Origin: an uncultured Pelagibacteraceae bacterium
GTDB lineage: Bacteria > Pseudomonadota > Alphaproteobacteria > Pelagibacterales > Pelagibacteraceae
Assembly: GCA_902574705.1 (NCBI GenBank)
Contig: CACGOM010000007.1
Span: forward strand, 1 to 56,295
Reading direction: 5' to 3'
DNA: 56,295 nucleotides
Shown: positions 43,598 to 53,393 of the stretch, piece by piece
Layout: each line of letters begins with the position of its first letter
How positions within the stretch are numbered: position 1 is the first letter of the stretch
Made by a program: the position numbers and the translations under genes
The notes under the pieces: generated by a model
Told to the model about the DNA's origin: nothing
The model's database searches: none
Seen by the model: the letters and a program-made list of their open reading frames with translations, nothing else

Positions 43598-44539
43598 ATG
43601 TCTAATATTTTAATAATTAAACATGGATCATTAGGAGATATAGCTCAAGCAAGTGGTGCTATTCAAGATATTTCTGAATTTCATAAAGAGGATGACATAT
43701 ATTTATTAACAACTAAACCTTATTTTGAATTATTCAAAAATAATCCTCATTTAAAAGCAGTTATATTAGACAAAAGACTGTCCAGATTTAATCTCATTTA
43801 CCTTTTTATTCTTATGCGTGTGATAAAAAAATACAAATTTGTAAAAGTTTTTGATTTACAAAATTCCTCAAGAACAAATTTTTATAAAAGAATTTTATTT
43901 CCTAATGCAAATAATATAATTTGGTCTTCTTCTGATACTACTTTACCTAAAGACAAGTCAAAACTAGAGTTTGATAAAAATCCTGTTTTAGACAGATTCA
44001 AACATCAATTAGAAGTTTCTGGAGTGAAAACAAATAAAACTATGAAACCAGATTTTAATTGGGCTTGTGCCAACATAGATAAAATTAAAAACGAATATGA
44101 CTTAAATAAATATATAATTTTATTTCCTTTTTGCTCCCCTCATTTAACAATAAAAAAATGGCCTCATTATAATAAGTTTATAGAATTGGTAAAAAATAAA
44201 TTTAATGATGAGTATAAAATTATAGTAGCACCTGGTCCCTTAGAAATACCTATGACAAAAGATATAAACGCAATATCTGTTTTAAATAATAATAAAGCAC
44301 TAAATATTTCTGAGCTTGCAACATTAATAAAACAAAGCTCCTATGTTGTTGCTAATGATACAGGTCCTGCACATATGGCTGCTCATTTAGGCGCAAAAGG
44401 AATAACTCTATTTGGCTCACATACAACAGCTTATAAAGTAAGTATAGAAAGAGAAAATTTTAAGGCAATTCAAGTAGCAGATTTAAATAAATTAACACCT
44501 GAAAAGGTATTTGAAAAATTTATAGAAAATATAAATTAA
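43598..44539 (+). CDS. Family 9 glycosyltransferase (heptosyltransferase-like)
   Basis: The 313-residue protein has the GT9 layout: ILIIKHGSLGDIAQASGAI at the start and the C-terminal donor-binding VVANDTGPAHMAAHLGAKGI with FGSH. GT9 enzymes add heptose or related sugars to the LPS core. Because SAR11-type cells have reduced outer-membrane glycans, the acceptor and donor are open. Its stop overlaps the IclR gene by 4 bases. Confidence 0.88.
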   Translation: MSNILIIKHGSLGDIAQASGAIQDISEFHKEDDIYLLTTKPYFELFKNNPHLKAVILDKRLSRFNLIYLFILMRVIKKYKFVKVFDLQNSSRTNFYKRILFPNANNIIWSSSDTTLPKDKSKLEFDKNPVLDRFKHQLEVSGVKTNKTMKPDFNWACANIDKIKNEYDLNKYIILFPFCSPHLTIKKWPHYNKFIELVKNKFNDEYKIIVAPGPLEIPMTKDINAISVLNNNKALNISELATLIKQSSYVVANDTGPAHMAAHLGAKGITLFGSHTTAYKVSIERENFKAIQVADLNKLTPEKVFEKFIENIN

Positions 44540-45216
44540 ATTTGTTTTTCTAATTTTAATCTTGAATTTTTAAGTATTGATAAAAAATTATATGTATTAG
44601 TTTTGTTAAAATTTGAAACGTGTCCTGAAACAGATATTGCTCCTAATAAAGTTTTTTGTTTTGACAACAATGGAACTGTTACTGAAGCTTTCTCAGGATC
44701 AATCTCTCCATGTGAAATTGAAAACTCATCCTTAAGTACTTTATTTTTATTTTGTGTTTTTAAATCATGATAAGTAGATATAATATGTCCACTAGATCCT
44801 CTTTCTAATGACCTTGGTTGACCCAAGATAAGATTATGTCTCATATCTTTCTCTGGTTCACTTTTCAAAATACAAACTCGTGCATTATCACTTTTAATCC
44901 AAAAACTTGCAGTTTCATTTGTTTTATCTTTAATAAAGTTTAATTGTTTTTGTATTAGATCATTAATATGAAATGTATCATCATAAACGTTAATTAATCT
45001 GTTTATTGCATTACCAAGTTTGTATTTTTTACTTGGTAGTCTCTCTATGTATCCAAATTTTAATAATGAGGCGCACAATCTTGAAGTTGTACTTTTATAT
45101 TGACTAATTTGTTTTGATATTTCTGTTAAAGTTAATTCTTCTCTTTTTTCGCTGAAAGCATTCAGAATCTGCAAAGCTTTATCTACAGCTTCGACACCCG
45201 CATTTTTTTTTTCCAT
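44536..45216 (-). CDS. IclR-family transcription regulator
   Basis: The N-terminal winged helix-turn-helix is clear (ALQILNAFSEKREELTLTEI, then STTSRLCASLLKFGYIERL) followed by the IclR effector domain, ending near VSGHVSNFNKTNTYNF. At 226 residues the effector domain is a bit short. Targets are unknown; the upstream region 45217-45308 contains CTGTTGGAACAG, a 12-base inverted repeat that could be an autoregulatory site. Confidence 0.85.
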   Translation of the reverse strand: MEKKNAGVEAVDKALQILNAFSEKREELTLTEISKQISQYKSTTSRLCASLLKFGYIERLPSKKYKLGNAINRLINVYDDTFHINDLIQKQLNFIKDKTNETASFWIKSDNARVCILKSEPEKDMRHNLILGQPRSLERGSSGHIISTYHDLKTQNKNKVLKDEFSISHGEIDPEKASVTVPLLSKQKTLLGAISVSGHVSNFNKTNTYNFLSILKNSRLKLEKQI

Positions 45217-45308
45217 AGATTATCTTACGACAAATTTTTCTAAAAAAAATAATTAATTATGTAATTCTACCTATTAGAACTCCAAATTACGCCTGTTGGA
45301 ACAGTTAT

Positions 45309-45725
45309 TTATATATAAATTTTATCTGCTAATCCGTAGCAAAGTATCGCACTTAATAACGTTAAAATTCCAGGCGCAATAATTCCTTCAATGGATGTTT
45401 TTTCTGTGTGTCCTAATTTGTTAATTTTAATTGTATAAACTCCAACAACAAATGCAGAAAGGTTTTGTAAAAATATTAAATTGAAAAATCCCCATGTTCC
45501 ATTAACACCACCTGATCTTACAAACATTATATACATTGCCATTATGAATGAAGCTAAAAAAATTGAACCAAAAAATCTTGTCATGATGGCCCCTGAGTCA
45601 TGCATTGCATATTGATCCAGAAATGATTTTGTTCCAAACACACATCTAAAGCCGTAAACACCGTGGCCAATAAAGTGTAGGATAAAAACAATTAAAAGAA
45701 ATATTCCATTAAATTTTTCAATCAT
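45309..45725 (-). CDS. Four-helix membrane protein of unknown function
   Basis: The 138 residues give four hydrophobic helices with few polar links (IFLLIVFILHFIGHGVYG, FFGSIFLASFIMAMYIMFV, FFNLIFLQNLSAFVVGVYT, and a C-terminal GILTLLSAILCYG). A conserved-looking His-Asp-Ser-Gly loop (YAMHDSGAIMTR) faces one side. No recognised family. It lies 13 bases downstream of the GT4 gene and could be read with it. Confidence 0.6.
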   Translation of the reverse strand: MIEKFNGIFLLIVFILHFIGHGVYGFRCVFGTKSFLDQYAMHDSGAIMTRFFGSIFLASFIMAMYIMFVRSGGVNGTWGFFNLIFLQNLSAFVVGVYTIKINKLGHTEKTSIEGIIAPGILTLLSAILCYGLADKIYI

Positions 45726-45738
45726 GATTCGTATAATA

Positions 45739-46821
45739 TCATAATAATTTTAAATATTCTTTGATAATTTTATCCCAGTGAAAATTATTAGAGAACTGCT
45801 TAGCTTTTTGACCAAATTCTTTGTAAGAATTATTTTTCAAAATTAAATCTATACTAGAATAAATATCATCTAAATTATTGCCATCACAAATTAAACCTGT
45901 TTCATTATGTTTAATTGCATCTGATGCGCCACCATCCTTGCCACCAATTGATGGAATTCCAAATTGTGCAGCTTCAACGTAAGCAATTCCAAAACCCTCT
46001 ACAGATTTTTTATATGCAATAGATGGCATAACAAAAACATGAGATTTTGCAATTAATGCATTTTTTAAATCAGCACTAATATTTTTTAAGAACAACACCT
46101 GATCATTCAAATTAAGTTCATTAGTCAATTTTTTAATATTTTCCTCTTCTTCGCCGTATCCAATAGAGGTATAAATAATATTTGGATATATTTGTTTCAA
46201 ATTTCTTAATGCCATAATTATTTTTTCATGGCTTTTTCTTTTATCATATCTTGATACGGTAATTAATCTTGGATTTTTTCCCTTAAGTATTTTTTCAGCT
46301 TCTTTAAGACTTTTATCATCTATTTTTTCGACAGGATCTATACCTGGATTAATGACAATTATTTTTTCAGCTATTACTCCTAAGGAAATAGCAAGTTCTT
46401 TTGTAAAGTTTGAATTAGCTACAATCTTATCCACATTGTTAAGTACTTTTAAAACTCTTTTATTTAAGAATGATCCTTTATTATGATTTATTTCTTTTGA
46501 ATGGATTAAACATATTTTTTTTACATTTGTTTTTATTTTTTCTAAACTTTTCCAATGATCAGCAATTACCGTTTTAATTTTTTTATTATTTTCAAGATAA
46601 TTATTTACTAAAAAAGACTTTCTGTATTTTTTAATTAATTTTGGTCCACCAATTCTTTCTATAGTAAAAGAAACTTTTTCATCAAACTGCTTTGCATTAT
46701 CATGATCGTCGGCAAAAACTTTTATCAAATCATGCTTAGATAAAGAATTTGTAAGACCCCACATTAAATTTTGCATACCGCCAATTTCTGGAGGATAACT
46801 TCTAGTAACAACTAAATGCAT
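45739..46821 (-). CDS. Family 4 glycosyltransferase
   Basis: The 360-residue GT-B protein has TRSYPPEIGGMQNLMWGL at the N-terminus and, in the donor-binding half, VSRYDKRKSHEKIIMAL, SIGYGEEEENIKKL and the Glu-x7-Glu motif in EGFGIAYVEAAQFGIP near residue 275. Likely role: transfer of a hexose from a nucleotide donor to a lipid or glycan. It is 4 bases after the redoxin gene. Confidence 0.88.
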   Translation of the reverse strand: MHLVVTRSYPPEIGGMQNLMWGLTNSLSKHDLIKVFADDHDNAKQFDEKVSFTIERIGGPKLIKKYRKSFLVNNYLENNKKIKTVIADHWKSLEKIKTNVKKICLIHSKEINHNKGSFLNKRVLKVLNNVDKIVANSNFTKELAISLGVIAEKIIVINPGIDPVEKIDDKSLKEAEKILKGKNPRLITVSRYDKRKSHEKIIMALRNLKQIYPNIIYTSIGYGEEEENIKKLTNELNLNDQVLFLKNISADLKNALIAKSHVFVMPSIAYKKSVEGFGIAYVEAAQFGIPSIGGKDGGASDAIKHNETGLICDGNNLDDIYSSIDLILKNNSYKEFGQKAKQFSNNFHWDKIIKEYLKLL

Positions 46822-46825
46822 CTAA

Positions 46826-47374
46826 TTATTTCCACTTAATACTACAGCCAGCACTTGGTACTTGACTTTCAGGCCCATTACCAGTTTCAGCAATTTGCTT
46901 CATTGCTTTTAATAAATCACTATGCCCTTCTTTAACAGGAACTAAATTTTTAAGCTGTCTTAATCTTCCTCTATATTGAAGTTCAAGATTTTTATTGTAA
47001 CCAAAAAAGTCTGGTGTACATACTGCACCATAAGTTTTCGCAATTTCTTGAGTTTCATCTGTGAGATAGGGAAAATTAAAATTATTATTCTTTGCAAATT
47101 TAATCATATTTTCAAATGAGTCTTCGGGATAATTTTCAGCGTCATTAGCACATATCGCAACAGCATTAATGCCAATTTTTTTTAATTCAGTACAATCTTC
47201 TACTATTTCTTTTGTAACCGCCTTAACATAAGGGCAATGGTTACAAATAAACATTATCAGAGTTCCATTTTCACCTTTTAAGTCATTAAGAGATAAAATT
47301 TTATTATCAGTTGATTTAAGTTTAAAGTCAGGCGCCTTCTTACCAAAATCACATATTGGAGTTTCTATAGCCAT
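46826..47374 (-). CDS. Thioredoxin-like/redoxin protein
   Basis: The 182-residue protein begins with a peroxiredoxin-like FGKKAPDFKLKSTDNK strand and has a Cys-x-x-Cys site (ICNHCPYVKAV, near residue 45) in the position of the peroxidatic/TlpA active site, then TYGAVCTPDFFGY. This matches the cytoplasmic redoxin group found in many alphaproteobacteria; the substrate is unknown. It is divergent from the gamma-carbonic anhydrase gene by 20 bases. Confidence 0.85.
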   Translation of the reverse strand: MAIETPICDFGKKAPDFKLKSTDNKILSLNDLKGENGTLIMFICNHCPYVKAVTKEIVEDCTELKKIGINAVAICANDAENYPEDSFENMIKFAKNNNFNFPYLTDETQEIAKTYGAVCTPDFFGYNKNLELQYRGRLRQLKNLVPVKEGHSDLLKAMKQIAETGNGPESQVPSAGCSIKWK

Positions 47375-47394
47375 AATGTATTATTATATAAATT

Positions 47395-47907
47395 ATGTTT
47401 TACGATTTAAAAGATAAAAAACCAAAAAACTCTGGCGAAAATTGGGTAGCCCCAAACGCAGTAGTAATAGGAGATGTCACATTAGACAAGAATTCTAGTA
47501 TTTGGTTTAATGCGACATTAAGAGGAGATATTGAAAATATTCATATAGGCGAAGGGTCAAACGTTCAAGACGGCAGTGTTTTACACACAGATCCTGGATG
47601 TCCATTAAAAGTCGGAAAAAATGTTACAGTTGGTCATATGGTTATGCTTCATGGATGTACGATAGGGGACAATAGTCTAATTGGAATTGGTGCAGTGATT
47701 CTTAATAACGCTAAGATTGGTAAAAATTGTATCATTGGCGCAAAAGCTTTAATTACAGAAAACAAAGAAATACCAGATAACTCATTGGTAATTGGTTCAC
47801 CAGGCAAAGTAGTAAGAGAAGTTACCGAAGAGGAAAAGAAAGCAGTTTGGGAAAATACCAAACATTATCAGGAAAATTGGAAAAAATATTCTAAATCAAT
47901 TTTTTGA
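47395..47907 (+). CDS. Gamma-carbonic anhydrase family hexapeptide protein
   Basis: The 170-residue left-handed beta-helix protein has the turns typical of the family: [40 protein letters not shown], and the zinc His residues in VLHTDPGCP and [14 protein letters not shown]. Members may be carbonic anhydrases or CoA-transferase-like enzymes (PaaY/CaiE). It is convergent with the DUF805 gene. Confidence 0.87.
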   Translation: MFYDLKDKKPKNSGENWVAPNAVVIGDVTLDKNSSIWFNATLRGDIENIHIGEGSNVQDGSVLHTDPGCPLKVGKNVTVGHMVMLHGCTIGDNSLIGIGAVILNNAKIGKNCIIGAKALITENKEIPDNSLVIGSPGKVVREVTEEEKKAVWENTKHYQENWKKYSKSIF

Positions 47908-48273
47908 TTATTTTTTTACTGGGCTGCCGTACTTATTTTTTTTATTTTCACCCATTGTGGCTTGCCATATAAGAACTAAAATTCCGCCTATAATGGTGAT
48001 CCATAATAATTGCCACCAGCCTGTTTTATCAGTATCATGTAGACGTCTTGCCCCAACAGCCAACGATGGAAGAGCAGTAGCAATAGTTATTATCCAACCC
48101 ATTGGTCCAGTAACATCAGATGAATAACCAAATATCATCACATCAATAATCCAACCAATCATACCGATTATTAAAATAAATAAAGCAAACCACCAAAACT
48201 CAGACCGTGATGCTCTTCCTGAAAAAACTGCATATTTATTAAAACAGGTTTTAATTGATGTTTGAAAATCCAT
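47908..48273 (-). CDS. DUF805 membrane protein
   Basis: The 121-residue protein shows the DUF805 pattern: FSGRASRSEFWWFALF near residue 18, several membrane helices, and VGARRLHDTDKTGWWQLL near 77. The family is common in bacteria and has no proven role. It directly abuts the stop of the gamma-carbonic anhydrase gene on the other strand. Confidence 0.9.
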   Translation of the reverse strand: MDFQTSIKTCFNKYAVFSGRASRSEFWWFALFILIIGMIGWIIDVMIFGYSSDVTGPMGWIITIATALPSLAVGARRLHDTDKTGWWQLLWITIIGGILVLIWQATMGENKKNKYGSPVKK

Positions 48274-48291
48274 AATATTTTATAACTTATT

Positions 48292-48891
48292 CTAAGGAAC
48301 TAGCCAAGCACTTTTGTTGGTTTCTAAATTAAACTTTGCTCTTCTATGTCCTTTGGCTGCAAGATATAGCCATTCAATAGATTTAATTTTACATTTAATT
48401 ACAGTAAAGTTTTTATAACCCTCTTCACTTTGTTCCATCGTATAATCAAAATCTTCTAATTTAGATATCATACCAGATGTAGGATTTTTCGATGTAGTTC
48501 CAGGAGGACTATCTGTTAAATAGCATCTTCTACTTATATGTTGAGTTTTTTTCCAAGATTCTTCAGTTGTGGAGTTTTGATTATTTATTTCACATTCCAC
48601 TTTTACCCTTAATTGAATTTTTTCCTCTTTGTCATAAAAAAGGAGTGAAGCTTTATTGTTTTTCTTTAGTATATCTACTTTTGGAGATCTAAGATCAGTA
48701 TGAAATTGTAATAGATTATTTTCTCTATCAGATTTTCTTAGAACAACTATTCTTCCATCAATTTCATCTTGATGAGCACACATAAAAACAGGAATTCTAA
48801 AAGGAGAGGCTCTATTGGTAACAGCATCATCTAACATAGACCAGTACTTGTTTTGAATTTCTTTTAAATTTTCGTAGTATGCTGGTTGCAT
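48292..48891 (-). CDS. Pyridoxamine-phosphate-oxidase-like FMN-binding protein
   Basis: The 199-residue protein has a split-barrel form: FRIPVFMCAHQDEIDGRIVV, LLQFHTDLRSPKVDIL and the C-terminal WLYLAAKGHRRAKF, typical of PNPOx-like proteins that bind FMN. The PdxH catalytic C-terminus is only partly present, so a general flavin reductase or stress protein is as likely as PLP synthesis. It sits 6 bases after the beta-hydroxyacid dehydrogenase gene. Confidence 0.75.
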   Translation of the reverse strand: MQPAYYENLKEIQNKYWSMLDDAVTNRASPFRIPVFMCAHQDEIDGRIVVLRKSDRENNLLQFHTDLRSPKVDILKKNNKASLLFYDKEEKIQLRVKVECEINNQNSTTEESWKKTQHISRRCYLTDSPPGTTSKNPTSGMISKLEDFDYTMEQSEEGYKNFTVIKCKIKSIEWLYLAAKGHRRAKFNLETNKSAWLVP

Positions 48892-48897
48892 ACAATA

Positions 48898-49767
48898 TTA
48901 CTTTCTAAATCTCCTGATTAAACTCGATGTATCCCAACGGTTGCCACCAATTTCTTGAACTTCTCCGTAATATTTATCTACAAGTTCAGTGATAGGTAAC
49001 AATGAGCCATTATTTTTAGCTTCATCCATTGCAATTTTTAAATCTTTCCTCATCCAATCAACTGCAAAACCAAAATCAAATTTATCATCAATCATCGTTT
49101 TGTATCTATTTTCCATCTGCCAGGACTGAGCAGCACCTTTTGATATAACTTCAATTACATCTTCCATGTTTAATCCAGCTTTCATACCAAAGTTAATTCC
49201 TTCAGATAAACCTTGAACCAATCCTGCAATACATATTTGATTAACCATCTTTGCAAGTTGACCACTACCAGCTTTTCCAAGAAGCTTCATTTTTTTGCTA
49301 TAACAATCTATTTTATCTTTTGCTTTATCGAAGTCTGCTTGATCTCCACCAATCATAACTGTTAAAGCTCCATTTTCTGCACCAGCTTGTCCACCTGAAA
49401 CTGGAGCATCTAAAAAACCCCAACCATGTGCTTTAGAATTTTTATATAATTTTCTAGCAATTTCAGCTGATGCAGTAGTATTATCTATATGAACCGCACC
49501 TTTTTTAATTGTGTTGTAAATTCCATCTTTACCAATTGTAACTTCTGACAAATCATCATCATTTCCAACGCATGTAAAAACAAAGTCGGCACCTTCAGCA
49601 GCTTTTGCCGGTGTGTCTGCTTTTGATCCTTTGTGTTCTGATACCCACTTTTCAGCTTTTGATTTTGTTCGATTAAAAACAGTTACATTATGGCCACCTT
49701 TTGATATATAACCAGCCATTGGATAACCCATTACACCAAGACCGATGAAAGCAACATTACAAGTCAT
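48898..49767 (-). CDS. Beta-hydroxyacid dehydrogenase (HIBADH/GarR family)
   Basis: The 289-residue NAD(P) enzyme has the glycine loop GLGVMGYPMAG, FNRTKSKAEKW (NADP-type Arg), DAPVSGGQAGAENG and the catalytic Lys in GQLAKMVNQ near residue 173. It reduces or oxidises a short 3-hydroxy acid, such as 3-hydroxyisobutyrate, tartronate semialdehyde or succinic semialdehyde. Context does not choose between these. It is divergent from the MFS gene by 8 bases. Confidence 0.9.
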   Translation of the reverse strand: MTCNVAFIGLGVMGYPMAGYISKGGHNVTVFNRTKSKAEKWVSEHKGSKADTPAKAAEGADFVFTCVGNDDDLSEVTIGKDGIYNTIKKGAVHIDNTTASAEIARKLYKNSKAHGWGFLDAPVSGGQAGAENGALTVMIGGDQADFDKAKDKIDCYSKKMKLLGKAGSGQLAKMVNQICIAGLVQGLSEGINFGMKAGLNMEDVIEVISKGAAQSWQMENRYKTMIDDKFDFGFAVDWMRKDLKIAMDEAKNNGSLLPITELVDKYYGEVQEIGGNRWDTSSLIRRFRK

Positions 49768-49775
49768 AATTTTTT

Positions 49776-50984
49776 ATGTTTAAAAGTTTAAGTTTAAAAG
49801 TAATTATATTTGGATTTATATTTACATTTTTTTCTAGCTTTGGACAGAGTTTTTTTTTAGGACTTTTTAACTCAAGCATAAGAAATGAACTATCTATTAC
49901 TCACGGTCAATTTGGCTCGATATACGCTTCGGCAACCTTGCTTAGTAGTTTTCTTTTAATTTGGGTAGGAAAAAAAATAGATGATATTAACATTTCAAAA
50001 TTTGCACTATTTGTAATTTTATTGTTGTCTTTCTCATCTTTTTTCTTCTCAAAAATATCATCAGTAGCATTTTTATTTTTTGCAATTTTCCTTATGAGAT
50101 TTGCTGGACAAGGTATGATGTCCCATACTGCGACAACAACTATTTCTAGATATTTTACAAAATCTAGAGGAAAAGCACTAAGCACTGGATGGTTTGGACT
50201 ATCAACTGCTGAATTTATTCTTCCAGTATTAATTGTATATCTTTTAGCAATTTATAATTGGAAAAACATTTGGATAACAATAGCGATAATTGTAATAATT
50301 TTTCTTCCTTTTGCTTCTTACTTTCTTGTTAGAAATTTAAATTTCGATTCTAGAGAAACTCAGGAAGACGCAAATTCTCTAGATGATAAAATTAAAGACT
50401 GGACACGAATTGAAGTTATTAAAGATTTTAGATTTTATATAATATGCGCAAATATGTTAGCAATGCCTTGGATTGCAACTGGTACCTTTGTATATCAATC
50501 TTTCATATTAGAATCTAAAAACTGGGGTCCTTTTATTATTGCTCAATCATTCATGGTTTATTCAATATTATCTGTAATAACTTTGTTTTTATCAGGTTTT
50601 TTAATAGATAAATTTACTAGTAGAAAATTATTAATTTTCATGAATATCCCGCTTTTGCTTTCGGTTATTGTGATAATTTATTTTAATCATCCTATAACAG
50701 CTTTCGTTTTTCTTGGTTTAATTGGCGTTTCCAATGGATTTGCTAACGTACTAGGTTCTTCTACTTGGGCAGAGATTTATGGTGTAAAATATATAGGCTC
50801 AATAAAAGCATTAACAACTGCTCTAATGGTTTTCGCAACAGCCTTTGGTACTGCCTTTTTTGGAGTGTTGATTGATAGGGGTTTTTCAATAGAGCAGATC
50901 GCGATAATTTCCTTAATTTATATCTCAGTTTCTATAATTTTGCTTTTTTTAATAAGAAATAAGCTAAATCCTACAAAAATATAA
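49776..50984 (+). CDS. MFS transporter
   Basis: The 402-residue protein has 12 predicted helices and a cytoplasmic loop of charged residues in the middle (about 195-215). It begins with FFSSFGQSFFLGLFNSSIRN and shows a MFS-type RxxGQG-like segment (FAGQGMMSHTATTTISR) near residue 110. It may carry organic acids or sugars; the ligand is not evident. The promoter would have to lie in the divergent dehydrogenase gene. Confidence 0.85.
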   Translation: MFKSLSLKVIIFGFIFTFFSSFGQSFFLGLFNSSIRNELSITHGQFGSIYASATLLSSFLLIWVGKKIDDINISKFALFVILLLSFSSFFFSKISSVAFLFFAIFLMRFAGQGMMSHTATTTISRYFTKSRGKALSTGWFGLSTAEFILPVLIVYLLAIYNWKNIWITIAIIVIIFLPFASYFLVRNLNFDSRETQEDANSLDDKIKDWTRIEVIKDFRFYIICANMLAMPWIATGTFVYQSFILESKNWGPFIIAQSFMVYSILSVITLFLSGFLIDKFTSRKLLIFMNIPLLLSVIVIIYFNHPITAFVFLGLIGVSNGFANVLGSSTWAEIYGVKYIGSIKALTTALMVFATAFGTAFFGVLIDRGFSIEQIAIISLIYISVSIILLFLIRNKLNPTKI

Positions 50985-51025
50985 AAAACCTTGATTTTGT
51001 TTTATTCGGAGTATAAATACCTCGC

Positions 51026-51541
51026 ATGGCAAGAGTAACTGTAGAAGATTGTATTGATAAAGTAGATAGCCCATATCAATTAGTATTAGTAGCAAAAGAA
51101 AGAGTAACACAACTTAACTCTGGAATTGAACCAACTTTACCTAGAGACAATGATAAAAATACTGTCATTTCATTAAGAGAAATAGCTGAAGAAAAAGTTA
51201 AAGTCTCAGAGTTAGTTGATAGTGCAGTTTACAAATTAAGAAAACATGTTGAACAAATAGACGAGACATCTGATGAAGATGAGGAAATTGGTGATGATTT
51301 TGAAAATCTTTATAAAGGTGAAATTTCAAAAAGTGGAGTACCTATATTGCCATCAAAAAGAGCCAGAAAAATTCCAGAAAAAATTCAAGTTTCAAAAGAA
51401 GATCTTGCAGAATTAACCAATTCACCCGAGGTTAAAGTAGAAGATTCGGAAGAACAAAATGAAGATGTTTCATTAGATCAAATGACAGAAGATGAAAATA
51501 ACGAAGTAGTCACTGATGAATCAGAAACTTCAAATAGTTAA
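51026..51541 (+). CDS. rpoZ: RNA polymerase omega subunit with acidic tail
   Basis: The first ~75 residues are a normal omega subunit ([20 protein letters not shown], then [14 protein letters not shown]). The remaining ~95 residues are strongly acidic and probably disordered ([18 protein letters not shown] and a Glu/Asp/Asn-rich end), making 171 residues in all against roughly 90-130 elsewhere. Omega supports beta-prime folding in the cytoplasm. Usual spoT/relA neighbours are absent from the window. Confidence 0.93.
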   Translation: MARVTVEDCIDKVDSPYQLVLVAKERVTQLNSGIEPTLPRDNDKNTVISLREIAEEKVKVSELVDSAVYKLRKHVEQIDETSDEDEEIGDDFENLYKGEISKSGVPILPSKRARKIPEKIQVSKEDLAELTNSPEVKVEDSEEQNEDVSLDQMTEDENNEVVTDESETSNS

Positions 51542-51570
51542 TCAAATAATATATTAATTTCCTAATTTTT

Positions 51571-52554
51571 ATGAATAGATTAGTTTCAGTTGCACCTATG
51601 ATGGATTGTACAGACCGTCATGAAAGATATTTCCTAAGATTAATAAGTAAAAATGTTCTCCTATATACAGAAATGATTGTTTCAGAGGCAATCGATAGAG
51701 GAGATAAAAAAAAACTTTTAGAGTTTAATATTAAAGAAAAACCCGTTGCTCTACAACTAGGCGGATCTTCACCTAAGCTTTTAGCTAATGCGACTAAAGT
51801 TGGAGAAAGTTTTGGCTACGACGAAATAAATTTAAATTTAGGTTGCCCAAGTAAAAAAGTACAAAAAAATAAATTTGGAGCATGTTTGATGAAAGAACCA
51901 AATCTTGTTGCTGATTGCCTTAATGAAATGGTTTCATCCACCAAATTACCAGTTACAGTTAAAACAAGAATTGGTTATGATAATGTTGAGAATTATGAAA
52001 ATATTTATAATTTTTTAAATTTATTATCTAAAACCGGCGTTAAAACTTTTATCATGCACGCTAGAAAAGCAATGCTAGGTAAATTTACTCCAAAGCAAAA
52101 TCTAAATATACCACCTCTAAAATATGATGTGGTTTACAAACTCAAAAAAGATTTTCCTAATCTTGAAATAATTATTAATGGAGGAGTAACATCGACAGAT
52201 CAAATAAAAAATCATCTTAAACAAGTTGATGGAGTTATGATTGGTAGATCAATCTACCATTCTCCATATTTTTTAGCAGATATAGAAAAAGATATATTTT
52301 CAAATAATAATGTTTCTACAAGAGAAGAAGTAATAAGGGAATTAATTGATTATGTTAAATTTGAAATTGAAAAAGGAACAAAACTACATCATATTATGAG
52401 ACACACATTAGGTTTATTTCATGGTATATCTGGCTCAAGTTTTTGGAAAAGATATTTAAGTGAAAATATGTGTGTTAGAGATGCCGATGTACAAAAAGTT
52501 GAACATATTTTAGATAAAGTTAAATATCCGCAACATCAAGAAGCGAGTATTTAA
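51571..52554 (+). CDS. dusA: tRNA-dihydrouridine synthase A
   Basis: The 327-residue flavoenzyme has SVAPMMDCTDRHERYFLRLI at the start, LQLGGSSP, the catalytic-Cys region NLGCPSKKVQKNKFGACLM near residue 90, VTVKTRIG and INGGVTSTDQIKNHL, all typical of DusA, which reduces uridine 20 (and 20a) of tRNAs. It is 29 bases after rpoZ and ahead of the TauE/SafE gene by one base. Confidence 0.94.
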   Translation: MNRLVSVAPMMDCTDRHERYFLRLISKNVLLYTEMIVSEAIDRGDKKKLLEFNIKEKPVALQLGGSSPKLLANATKVGESFGYDEINLNLGCPSKKVQKNKFGACLMKEPNLVADCLNEMVSSTKLPVTVKTRIGYDNVENYENIYNFLNLLSKTGVKTFIMHARKAMLGKFTPKQNLNIPPLKYDVVYKLKKDFPNLEIIINGGVTSTDQIKNHLKQVDGVMIGRSIYHSPYFLADIEKDIFSNNNVSTREEVIRELIDYVKFEIEKGTKLHHIMRHTLGLFHGISGSSFWKRYLSENMCVRDADVQKVEHILDKVKYPQHQEASI

Positions 52555-52555
52555 A

Positions 52556-53389
52556 TTGATTACACAAATTTTAGAAAATCAATATTCATTATTTATAATT
52601 TTAATGATCATTACTGCATTTCCTGTAGGTTTTTTTGCTGGATTATTTGGAATAGGTGGAGGATTGATAACAGTTCCTTTCTTATTTTTTATATTTAGTT
52701 CTTTAGACATTGACCCCAATTACGTAATGCATTTAGCTGTAGGAACCTCATTTTCAATTATTATTCCTACCTCTTTTGTATCGGTTTATACTCATAACAA
52801 ACATGGGGCTGTAGATCTCCAAGTAATAAAATCTTATGCAATTTTTGTAATTATTGGAGTTATTGTTGGGACTTCACTCGCATCAATTTTAAAAACAAAG
52901 GGATTAATATTATTTTTCACAGTAGTTGTTTATTTTTTAAGTATTTATCTATTATTTTTGAAAGAAAAAGCTCAAGATACGAAGCCTAATTTTAATTTAT
53001 TGCCTAAGATAGTTTTCGGGTTTATTTCAGGATTTGTATCAGCCCCAATGGGTATTGGAGGAGCAGTAATGAATGTTCCAATTTTGAAATATTTTGGCTA
53101 TCCAATTAATAAAGCGATTGGAAGTGCAGCAGCTATTGGTTTTTTTATAGCATTATTTGGCGCTATTGGATTTTTAATTTCTGGATCATATTTAAATGTA
53201 AAGTTACCCTTAAGCATTGGTTTTATTAATATTCCAGCACTTTTAATATTTATACCAATTACAACTTTTATGGCTAGAGTTGGCGCAAATGCTGTACACA
53301 GAATAGAAAAAGCAAAAATTACAAAGTTTTTTGGAATATTTCTTTTAGCTGTAGGAACAGTTTTTCTTTATAGATATATAAATATATAA
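52556..53389 (+). CDS. TauE/SafE-family membrane permease
   Basis: Starting at TTG, the 277-residue protein has about eight helices in two related halves, each with a glycine-rich loop (FGIGGGLITVPFLFF and PMGIGGAVMNVPILKYFGYP). The family exports sulfite, sulfoacetate or other organosulfur anions in known members. It is 44 kb from the taurine block, so a link is possible but unsupported by position. Confidence 0.88.
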   Translation: MITQILENQYSLFIILMIITAFPVGFFAGLFGIGGGLITVPFLFFIFSSLDIDPNYVMHLAVGTSFSIIIPTSFVSVYTHNKHGAVDLQVIKSYAIFVIIGVIVGTSLASILKTKGLILFFTVVVYFLSIYLLFLKEKAQDTKPNFNLLPKIVFGFISGFVSAPMGIGGAVMNVPILKYFGYPINKAIGSAAAIGFFIALFGAIGFLISGSYLNVKLPLSIGFINIPALLIFIPITTFMARVGANAVHRIEKAKITKFFGIFLLAVGTVFLYRYINI

Positions 53390-53393
53390 AATC

